From Eopsaltria australis (lineage: Eukaryota; Chordata; Aves; Passeriformes; Petroicidae): a stretch of 64,000 bases of DNA. Made by a program: the position numbers and the translations under genes. The notes beneath the pieces were generated by a model. The model was not told the DNA's origin. It did not search any database and was given only the letters and a program-made list of their open reading frames with translations. Positions 28,101 to 40,100 of this stretch are shown piece after piece. Position 1 is the stretch's first letter; every line of letters starts with the position of its first letter. The stretch covers positions 62,001-126,000 of the forward strand of contig JAVTVJ010001837.1 in the NCBI GenBank assembly GCA_034509425.1, written 5' to 3'.

Positions 28101-31100
28101 TGCTCTCCGTAAGGAAAATGTCTATTTTGCATGTGTCTTTTGATCAATGCTAAATGGCAAACACAAAAACAATGCACCTTGAAATTGAAAACAGGTGGTC
28201 TGGATTTGTTCTCTCTGAAATAATTTGCTTAACAAGGTCTGTAACAATGACAACTCAAAACTACTATTTTTCCAGTTCTGACAGTTTGTGATAAACTAAT
28301 ATAGTCCTTGTGGTTTCTTAAAAGTTTCCCAATATCTTGTCAAGCATTCATTTGTTTCAAAAGTTGTTTATGTCATATAAACACTGAAATTAAAGCCTGT
28401 CAGGCATGAAAAAGCTTTTAAACAAGGTGACCCATTTTAGACCGAGTTATACATTTTTTATCTTTTTTTTCCCTTGTGCTCTTATGTAAAAAAACTGACT
28501 TAGAAGTGATAGCGAAGATGTTATAAAAGTAATGATGATAATAGTAATGTATTTTCAATGGCTGGCACAAGAACCATAACACTTGTTTCAACCTTGTTTA
28601 ATCCCCTTTTCTCTAGAAAGATGATGTGCATTCAGCTGAATATTCTTGGTCCCTACCTTTGGCAGAATTAATTTCAGGAAAGGCTGAGAATTCTTGCCCA
28701 TGTCCCACAGATTATATAGAGGTGAGTAAAATACAATATTGTGTACAAAAATCCTTTATTGAAGTGAATGTATCACATGTCATAGAAGTTTTATGGCAGT
28801 GTTACCTTTGATAAATATAAATAACCCAGAAATCAAGAAGTACACCTCAAACAAGGCAAGAAGAAATTCTTTAATATCCTTAATAAAAACCCTGTCATTG
28901 TGACAATGATTCTGTTGTCCCCTGAAGTTGCCAGTGTAATAGATTATGTCCTTAGTATTCAATCATTGATTTTTGTGCAATTCCGTTTTATTATAAAGTG
29001 TTGAATTCCATACATATTTTATGTTAGTAATATCTAGCTTACTGACAGAGGGCTTTCAAATAATGAAGTCTGTCTCAGGCAAATTATGTGTTTGGTTTGA
29101 TTCTTTTGCAAAAAGCCTTTCTGTTCAGTAGCCTCAACAAAGTACACCCCCTCCCAGTTTAATTAAATCAGAACAAGATGGGGTCATCCTTATTTCAGTT
29201 TAAATGCAATTTAATCCACCTTTTCTGGTTTGTAGCAACATAAATGTAAAAAAAACTTCTCATTAGCAGCTCTGGATTTTAATCAGAAGTTAACATTCTT
29301 AAGAGGGACTTCAGCTCTTAATATTTAGTGAATTTTGTGTACATACAAGTCCTCTGAAAACAGTATGTGACTGACTCCAACAGCATAACACTATCTTACA
29401 GAACAAGACAAGAGCTTAAGCAGTGTTCAGCAGAAGGAACATAGATATCTTACTCATGATTTCCCACAGCAGCATTTTCATGAGCTAATATCCTTCATTC
29501 AGCAAAAACTTGTTGAACTCCAGAGGCTTTAGTAGAGATCTGACACTTTTCACCAGCTGCAGATAGAGCTTCACACAGCCAGCTGGCCCCAAGAAAACAG
29601 TAGTTAAAATAGTATTAGCTTAAAATATTGCTTGTGCTTGGAATAATAAAAGGCAGCTTGCTTTTCTCACTCTCTTTCCTTTCTGCAGTTAATTGAAAGG
29701 TGCAGAAAAAATAATCCACCCCAGAGGCCTACATTTGAACAAGTCAAGAAAATGTTGTACAAGATGAATCCTGTTAGCCCTGTTGACATGATGATGACTC
29801 TGGTAAATTTAGCTTTTTAATCCAATCCAATCTGCTCACTTTCAATAACTTTCACCTCTATCCTTCAGGGTTTCTTTTTGTTCCTATACTCCTTGTTTGG
29901 TGAGAAAATCCACAGTTATTTGTTTAGCTCTGTTGGTCTGACTGTATCTGCCATCCTGCTTGAGACCCAGTTTTCCTTCTCATTTGGTTTTTTAACTTTC
30001 TCAGTTTCTTTGGGGCTGAACGTGTTTTTGTGTCTGTCAGATGTTGTTTGCAAACTAAATTCTCCCTTTCCTGTGGCTCAGTGGTCTTCTAGTACCAGGG
30101 ATATAGAATCCCTACATGCTACATGCTACATGCTACAGGCTAAAAATAGCACGTTTACAAATAATTTTGAGCAGGGTATCTCATGCCCATCAGCAGAGAG
30201 AGCAGGTTCCTGCCTTCACAGACTACTGCCTCACACAGAGGAGGGATGCAAAAAGCAAAGCATAGACTAGCATAGCAAGATAGTTTATGAAAGAGTGTTG
30301 TGAGCTTTTGATAAAAGATTGAGACTTAGATACCTTTTGTTTTGTTAAGATTTTGATCCATGTCTGTAGCTTGCCCTCTGCATTGGATTTGGCCCCTAAA
30401 GTTTGCATGAAATTTGAAAAGCCTGAAATTGCCTTCTGCCATCTTGCGTGTAAGCAACAACCTCAAATCTAGATTAATAAATTTATCTAAGGAGAAATAT
30501 GATCTTTGGATTTTGTAAAAAAGCGTTTGGTGTCTTAGACCTGCAACCTTTTATATTTCTGAATGTTTTCAAAGCAGAATCATTCCAATTCTTAAATCCT
30601 ATCGAACTAAGGAAATGTTTCAGTGAAAAGATGATTTTAGAAAATTCTCTGTTACTTAGATGGAGAAATATAACAAACATCTGGAGATACTGATTTCTGA
30701 GAGAACCCAGGATTTAATGCATGAAAAGCAGAAGACTGATCGTCTGTTGTATAGTAAGTTATAAAGAAAAAATACTGGATATTCTTCTCAATAATAATTT
30801 TATTTCAACTGTCTAACTGCAAACAAGAACCCTTTGATAGGTGATTATTTAATAGGCAACATTTAGTTAGCAAAGAATGAATATACTTGTTTCTTGCAAG
30901 GCTGAGAAGATATTTCTCCCTAGAAATCACTCATGTGAGAGCTATGGCCCACAATCCATAGGGCTCTGACTTTGAATCAGTGTGGCAGGCCTTTTGCATA
31001 GTTACAAATGTTGTGGATTTGTAGTTAGTTACTTGTGATGGCAGTGTATGTTCCAGAACTCTGTAAGAAAAAAGGCATAAAGGGATGAGAATAGCATATA

Positions 31101-34100
31101 AGAGAAGAAAAAAAAACGGTGATGTGAAAGTGCAAGATAGGGGGAACAAAGACGATTAAAAACCAAAATGGAGAAGAAATAGTAAACAAACCTAGCACAG
31201 GTAGAAAGTACTAGCAAAGAGCTGAAAAAGAAGGAATTCGTAAAATCCCAGATCGCACTATTAGAATCTAAGCTTACTCTTTCTTGAAATGTATAGATAC
31301 TGGTTTGTTTGACCTAAAAGTGATGGGCCAGGTGAAAAATCTGGTTCTGTTTTCAGTAAGATTTATTGTGAATTCTCACATTACAGCAGAGCAGATTTGG
31401 CGCCAAAGTGCATTTTCGCCTTCATAATATTTTGCATTTCTCAACATTTTTTTTGTGCCTTTAAACCAACATATTATGTTTAATGTGTTCTTTTATCCAT
31501 GTAAAAAGATTAAAATGCTCTACTTTCTACAACAGGTATGTTGCCGAAACAAGTAGCAGATGATCTCAGGCAGGGAAAACATGCACAAGCTCAAAGTTAC
31601 TCAAGTGCCACCATCTTCTTCAGGTAAATAAAAATGAAAGATAGGACTAGAACTGTCTCCTACAGAAGAAACTTCTAGGCTTCTAGTGGACGTGAAGCTC
31701 CTAACTCAGTATAGAATTTCTATCTAAACTGCCACCTATTGTGACAGGTGGCTCTGCAAAAGAGTGCCTTTCAAAATTCTCACACTTCTCTATTTTTCAT
31801 TATAATAACTTAAATAAAAAATGGCATTACTCTGGAGCTCTGACAAACAGCAGCATATCACTTTACATGTGTTTCACATGCATGGATGTATGTTTCATAA
31901 GATAGGTCTAAGTAAAGAATCCACCATTTAGCCTGTGTAAAGCAAATTTGTCTATCCTTAGAATCCACATGGATTTACAGTTTTAATTTTTTTATGTGTG
32001 CAGGAAGCAACATATAAATGGCATGCCTTCACTTGTCATAAATGAACAGACATCAGTTTCCCCTTTTTTCATTTAGATATATAACCCAAAATTGAAAACT
32101 GCTTAGTCTGTTGCATATTAAAGTCTGCCTGTAAAAATGCTTTGCTGCATTGGTGAGCAAAAAGACTTAGGTCAGTCTGTCCTTTTAAATGGAAGGAGTC
32201 TTTTGTAAATTTAAATAAATGAAGACAAAATTATCCAGTAAGAATCTTAGCAAAGAAATTATTGAAAAGAGAAGGTTCATGTAATTGCATTGAGAATTTT
32301 TTACTGTGTTTAGCATTACTAATCAGCAATGATTAGGCCAGTGGATGAGTATGCTTTTTCTGTTATGTTTTAACAGTGACATTGTTGGCTTCACTGAGCT
32401 GTCCAGCAGCAGCACACCATACCAAGTGGTAGAGCTCTTGAACAAGCTTTATACCACTTTTGATGAAATCATAGATAACTATGATGTCTACAAGGTGGAG
32501 ACAATAGGAGATGCCTGTAAGTTCCTTGAGCTGTGGACAATGATGGGGTCTGGGGCATCAGGATAGAGACTCTCTGATAACAAGGAAGAACAGCTGAAGG
32601 AGTTTTGGAAAGCTTCTTACCGCTGGAAAGACCAAATAAATCAATCAGGAGATGAGTCCTACTAGAGCCCTAGCAAACTTTAGAAACATTTTCCTGTGTA
32701 CCTTTAATCATTTGTGCAATTGATGAGTGTTGGGAATGGGACAAATTAATTGAGTAAAATACTGCTACTGTTTCTCTGGTTCCTATGACTAGTGAGGTCT
32801 GACTTAAAGTCTTGGCAACAGATTAATCCCAGTTGGCAACTTCTGTATCACAGCAACACAATTGAAAAATTTACCTTCTACATGGGATGATAGATACCAT
32901 ATCCTAAGCTTTATTATCTGTCTTTTTTGCAAAGACTCTAACAATCTTTCTCCTAATACCCTCTTGTTGCAGTTTAGAGGTTTGGGAAACCAGGCAGAAA
33001 TACTAATTGTGTAGTGGTTTTAATTCATCTATTCGAGTTTCTGGCTAAATGCCAGCACACTTACTAAAATCACTTAATTTTAGTTATGAGATAAGGATTA
33101 GAAGTAGGCAAAGCAGGTTGAGACTTTAAGTAATACAAAGGGAATTTATTAACAGACTTAACAAAGGAATAATAACAATCAGGAATCAGATCAAGGCCTT
33201 TAGAACACCCTTCTTCCCCCACTTCTCCATTTCTTTCCCACTGACCATACAAAAAGACAATACTTTGACTTTTAGTTAATTTACCACCTCTGGAACAGTT
33301 ATTTTCTTAGTTCATGAAGGGAGAGAAGTTTTCTCTTGCTTTATCATGTTGATTCCCATAGGAAATACAGTTCCTATGGTTTTCAGCCCCAATACAAACA
33401 GCCACCTGGAGGAAAAGATCTGCTTGCTCTGGAAAACCCCTCCCACTTTAGTAACTTCTCCAGGACCACTACAGTGGGCATATGATGGTCGCTGAGATGC
33501 TCTTTTGAGGATGAACATTTCTATTACAGTGGCAACGAAGTCCCCTTTTCTAATTATCGGCAACACAAGTCTTCTTCTGTTATTCCCGGGGCAAGGAATC
33601 TTTACACAGGAGTCTTAGTCCACTGGCTGTAGCTAGAACATTACATCCCCCCTTTTCACTCCTTTAGACCATTGCTCATATATTACAGGGTGTATTATAG
33701 CCGGGTTTATCAACATGTCTTTATAAGAGAATTTTCAGCCTCAAGGCACTCATCATTTCCTCCTTCTCTGAATATAGGCTTTGCTACATTCATTAACTTG
33801 GAGTCTTTATGTTGTACCTTTTGTAGGTGTCTTCATCCTTTCTTTTTCTATATAAGGGGAAATGGATGTTTTCAAGTCCCATCCTGATATTGAAAAAAAG
33901 TTAATTTGTCTTTCGGCCAGGTGATGGTCACATAGCCACCATCTGCTTTGTTCAAGTGTAGCATCTTCAACGTTTGAGCTGAGGGAGAGGAGTTCGTCTG
34001 CGCCGTTCTCCATCCAAGCCGTGCCTGAGCTGCAGGGGGCCAGTGAGGCTGCGTCTGAGCTGCAAGGGGCCAGCCCAAGCCCTCTCCCGCACCGGGCGGC

Positions 34101-37100
34101 ACGCGGAGCTGGCCTTGCACAGCCCAGTCGGGCCAGCAAGTCCATGTCTGAGCTGCAGGGGTCCTGTCCCGAGCTCTCTCCCATGCCGGGTCACGCCGTG
34201 GAGTCAGCCCAGGCTGGCTGAGCTGAGTCACCTTGGCCTGGGGCAACAGAACAAAGCTTTTTTGACTAAGTCAGAGCTGAGCGGAGTTCACCTGGTTTTC
34301 CTTGTTCTCAGCTGCTGTGATGGACTGAAAGGCCGGCACAGGATTCTCCCCCCTCCACCTCCGCGCCATCTCGGCTGGTAGCCCAGGCCACGTGGCCTGG
34401 GTGGACTTCACCAGATAGCGTGAAGGGAAGAGAGAGCGACGTCTTTTCTCAGTCAGCCTGAAGTCTAAAAGGGGAAGTCCTTAGATTTCCTCTGGGTTTT
34501 ATGAGTTCTGGAGGCGGAAACTGCAATACTTCCTTTTGCATACGTCAGTTCTGGCTTCACCTCCTTCCTTCTGTACCGGAAAGTCCCACCTAAGGTTACC
34601 CCATGACACCTCTAGAGGCTTGTCTGCCTCTTCTCTGAGTTTGTAGGAAAACAGCTTTATATTTGCTACCATGGCAATCTGCTGGGATTGACTACCATTA
34701 AAATTCAGTTCCATAAAACCAAAGGAAATCTAACAGGGCTTTTGTATGAGACAGACAGAAGTCCTATAAGAGATAGAAAAAAAAGTCCCATTCTTTTTTC
34801 TCTGTGGAACTGTTGAACACATTTTCAAGCATGAAATTCCTGAACAAGTGCACCTCATAGATCCCTAAAAGACCTATTTCTTGCCCCACACAGTAGCAGA
34901 ATCAAAGAATCATAGAATATCCTGAGTTGGAAGGGATCCACAAGGATCATAGAGTCCAACTCCTGGCCCTGCACAGGACCATCCTGAAGCGTCACCCCAT
35001 GTACCTGAGAACATGTTGTCCAAATGCTTCTTGAGCTCTGTCAGGCTGGTGCTGTGACCACTTCCCTGGGGAGCCTCTTCCAGTGCCCAACCATCCTCTG
35101 GGTGAAGAATCTTTTCCTGATATCCAGCCTAAACCTGCCCTGAAACAGCTTCAGGCCATTCCCTTGGGTCCTGTCACTGGTCACCACAGAGATGAGATCA
35201 GTGCCTGCCCCTCCTCTTCCCCTCACAAGGAAGTTGTAACTGAAGTGAGGTCTCCCCTCAGTCTCCTCGAGGCTGAACAAGAAGAGAGTGGTGCCCTCAG
35301 CCACTCCTCACATGGCTTCCTCTCAAGGCCCTTCATCCTCATGTCCCTTCTTTGGACACTCTCTAACAACTCAATGTCTTTTTTGTATTGTGGCACCCAG
35401 ACCTGCCCCCAGCACTGGAGGGGCAGTTGCAGAGCAGAGCGGGACAATCCCCTCCCTTGCCTGGCTGGTGATGCTGTGCCTGATGCACCCCAGGACACGG
35501 GTGGCTCTCCTGGCTGCCAGGGCACTGCTGGCTCATGTTCAACTTGCCATCAACCAGGACCCCCAGACCCCTTCCTCATGGCTGCTCTCCAGTGTCTTGT
35601 TCCCCAGTCTGTCTGTATATCCTGGGTTGTACCATCCCAGGAGCAGAATCTAACACTTTCCCTTCTTAAACATCATGAAGTTGGTGATTACGCAACCCTC
35701 TAATTTGTCAAAGTCTGTTAGCAGGGCCTCTCTGCTTGTGAGGCAATTTAGTAGCATCAGCAGACTTAGTATCCTTTCCAATCCAGTGTCCAAGCCATTT
35801 ATGAAGGTGCTGAAGAGCACAGGGCTGAGGATGGAGCCCTGTGAAACTCTTCTAATGACAGTCTGATGTCACCTCATTCACTGTAACCCTTTGTTACAGG
35901 TGCTCACCCACCACACAATGTGGTTATTTAGCTGTGTGCTGGACAGTTTGTGCAGAAGGATCCTGGGAGAGAAAGTATCAAAAGCTTTACTGAAATCCAA
36001 AAAGATTACATCAGCTGACTTCCCTGGGTCAGCTGGGTGGGTTATCCTGTCAAAAGAAAATCAGATTTGACAGTCAGGACTTTCTGCTCATAATGCCATG
36101 CTGTCTGTGACCAATGACTGTGCTGTCCTTCAGATATTTTTCATTACCTCCCAGAAAAATCTTCTCCAAAATTCTGCTGGGCACTGAAGTGAAACTGACA
36201 GGCCTGTAGTTTGCAGCGTCATCTCTCTTGCCATTCTTGAAAATTTGGACAACATTTGCTAGCTCCCAGTAGACTGGGACCTCTCCAGATTTCCGTGGCG
36301 GATTCCAAAAGCATTTTCAGAGGTCTTGCAATGACTTCACCAGTTCTTTGAGTACTGTGGGATGAATCCCATCAAGAGCTATAGATTTACAGGGCTCAAA
36401 CTAGAGCAGCAAATCCCACAGAAATTCAGGGTTTAGTGGGAATTTATCATTCTCATCGTCATGGTTGTCCAGCTCTGGGACCCCAAGAACCTATCATCAG
36501 TGCTTAAAACATAGTGCAGGAAGCATAGGACAATGCCTAGTTGGAGTCTGTGCCTTTGTTTATAATATCTGTCCAACGACAAAAGATTCTGTGGCTATAT
36601 TTGCACTGCCTGTCCCACTTCAAGCATTCTCAAGGGAGGATCGAGAGAGAAAAGGTTGGAGGGAATAAATACTACGTAAAAATAAGAAAGAAATACAACA
36701 TTTTTCATACCTAAGGTAATTCCACACATGAGCCACTGCCCTAGCCTTCATTTGTTTCTGGCTTTCTTTGCTCAGCAGGCACAACTTTGCCTTGGGATAT
36801 GAAGGAATAGGACTTCTTCCTTTTTTTATCTTTTAAATTTTTTTTATTGTAGGCAGCATACTTTAGTAAATCTATGCATAGTGCCAAAGGTTAACAAAGT
36901 TGCATTGTTCTTTTAAGATATGGTGGTGTCGGGAGTACCCAAGGAGAATGGGATCCTTCATGCTGGTGAGATTGCAAGCATGGCTTTAGACCTTGTGGAT
37001 GTCTGCAAGACTTTTAAGATCCCACACAGGCCCAATACCCTCCTAAAGATAAGAGCAGGAATACATTCAGGTATGTTGAGAAAGCTGCAGAAGTCTTCCT

Positions 37101-40100
37101 CTGGCATTACAAATGCATCTGTAGTGGCTGTTTCCTCTCCATTAAAAAGAAAGTTAATTTTTTGATATGCTGTGGAAAACAACATAGAGGTCATCCCAAC
37201 AGAATAAAGTACTGGATACATGGAACATTAGTACCTCAGTTCTGAATACAACATTGGAAACATCCCACAGCCCCAGTGCCTTTGCTGATGTGAGTTAGAA
37301 GTGCCATTCTGTATCTGTTACTTGTCCTTATCAGCTGTTCTCTTCTCAAAACAGTGAGTTGTTTCCTGACACTCTGATCTAGTCTTCACTCTCAGACTCC
37401 CAGCTCCCTGATTCAATCAGATGTATGACTGCAATTCCTTCTTGATAGACAGCCAGAGCTGGACATGTCCTGTGCAGCCCTGCATCCTCCAACTAATCAG
37501 CGTACATTGTCTTACCAAGAAATCATATCTTCTATGTTTTAAAGCACTTGTGAGACAGATTCGTAACCCATGTAAAGACAATACTGACATTTAGTCTTTA
37601 TCTGGTTAACAAACTAGATTTAAGATAGCGTAGGAAGCAGCCACAAGGCTGTATGACTGATTATATGAATTATAAACAAAAAATGTCTTGTTTTCTATTT
37701 CTTAACAGGGGCAGTTGTAGCTGGAGTTGTTGGAACCAAAATGCCACGGTACTGTTTATTTGGAGATACCGTGAACACAGCTTCCAGGATGGAATCTACC
37801 AGTGAAGGTAATAAGGAACAAACTGCAGGTTTTAATCATCCCTGAATTAGTTATTAAAAAATGTTAGGCTGAGTTTTGAGTCCTGACCTATCCAAATGAT
37901 TCTAAATCCTGTAAAGACGTTCTTGATTTCTGGGTCCAGTTTGCCTAGAGACAAATTATGTGAGTGATATTCTCTACAACCATTTTTGTAAAAAGATCCC
38001 CTCATTTCTCGAGTCTCAGAAAGCGATTTTTGTGGCTTTGAAGTTCTCTACAGTAAAAAAAAAGTAGGAATAAAGTAAAATGAGAGGCAAGTGGTTATGT
38101 TCACTGTTTCTGTTTGTTCCTGGCACCCAACTGGATTTATGGTAAAAATAGTTTCATTAGTCCTCTTTTATTGCTGATAATGTTCTCTAATGGTGAACAC
38201 AAAAAACAGTAGAACACCATGGGAGCTGTGTCTGTGTTTAACCAGTATAGAAGATTATGTATGTGTCTTCTAGAAAAGAGTTTAAACAGAAATTTTTTGG
38301 AGGTATTCTCACCACTTCTTCCTAGGAGATAACAGAGCTAAGTTTGCTTAGAAAGGTTTGTCTTTAGCCAATATGAACATTTGAACCTCAAATTCTGCTG
38401 ATCAAATTCTGTTGAACCTCAATTTTAGCTGATCTACAAAAACTGAAAGGAAAAAAAAAGACAGTGTGATTCAACATCACAGAACGTTGATGGCTTGTTT
38501 CTTTCATTCATGAAATGAAGCTGAGTAGTTTTATGGCTCACATTGCAATGCATTGTAAATGAACTAGGCACATACAAGATTCTTCAAGTTTAGTTTCATT
38601 GTAAAACATCTATCATGATTGACTGAAAACAAGGCAGAAAGGCAGGGGAATGGTCCTAAATTATAATGAAAGTTTTGAAAGAATATAAGAATCACTAGCT
38701 TCCATTTCTTCTCACCATTTTTATTTTTCCAAAGCAGATGCTAACCTGGATTGAAACAACTTCATTTTATTTCTGTCACTCTTCCAGATAACTCCTTTCA
38801 TGCTCCTTGTGTCATCTTATCTGAACTCCTTTAAAACTAATACCTTCAAAATCTCCTTCCATCATTCACAGGTTATCTTTTGTTCTGTATGCCAGTTTCT
38901 TTCTCAGATGGTGCATCAACACTATAGACTTAAAAATAAAGACAGGATGTTTATCTTTCAAGCCTTTATTTTCTCTCCCTCTTTTTCTGGACACATACAT
39001 CTGAGGACCTCAAATTACATTTCCATGTTTTAATCCTAAGATGATTGCTTTAAAATAGAGTAATTACTAGCAATGTGCAATAAAAATGCTATCACCTGGA
39101 ATCTGAGCGCTAGAGTCTTGTTCTCAAGCAAGATGTCAATTTGCAATACAATGTATCTACTGCAAAGAATATATCTGATATATGTATCTATATATGTTGA
39201 AACATGTATCTCCTCATCTACAGGCAGTGTTCTGAGACTAAATAACATTTAAACAAAGAAAAGTGGGCATTATAAAATTGTCATTTTCTGATATAAGAAA
39301 AATCCATTAGACAATCGTAGCCAGTTCTACTATCATCTGGGATATTTTTTTAACAAAGAAGCATAATGATCAACTCTGTGTCACAAGATGTTACAGGTGA
39401 AAAAAACCTGTTTTTTAATTTTTTTAAATTCTGGCAAAATTTTGCTTTCCAGCAAAAGTAGAATTTCTTCTATCTGTCCTCCTTCTTGGTCCTTCCTCCA
39501 TCATTTGGAAAAGCCAAGACGTGGTTTACATGAAGATAAAATTTCAACTAGGGAAAAATCACATTGTTAAAAAAAATGTGAATTATGTTAATATTGTCTC
39601 TTCCAACTGTCTTTACTTACAGGTCTGGAGTCAGAGCAAGGATGGGTGTTTCTTTAATGTTTAGACTTTGCTGAAAACTGTATGTGCAAAGAAAGCACTG
39701 GCTCTTTATTGACCAAGAGGTAGAACTGTGTATGGTTTTCTTCACTGGATGACAAGGGTGGTCACCAATAGCACAGACAGACAACTGTGAAGAGTACACA
39801 AATATTATTAGATGCAGAATATGAAAAGTAGTGTTTGTTGACAGACTCATATTTATCCTGGATACTGGAGCTTGTGTGCAAACATTTCAAATAACAAATT
39901 ACAAGGAATGAAAGCAAAGATTTGGAAAAAAACCCAAGGGGGAGTTCATTGATGAGTCTTGAAATTTTTGACACACTTTGGGAGATGCACCTGTCTTAGA
40001 TATAGAAATTGTTTGCTAATATGATATTTATCTTTCTTTCCAGCTCTTAAAATACAATGCAGTTCAAGTGCATACCAGCTGTTGGAGCAGATTGGAGAGT

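Noticed and set aside
29878..30270. 130-codon hydrophobic frame in intron 16
   Set aside because: T-rich intronic sequence translated into Phe/Leu/Ser; no domain, and bounded by good splice sites of neighbouring exons.
35083..35703. 206-codon frame on the + strand
   Set aside because: Antisense to a reverse-oriented CR1 element.
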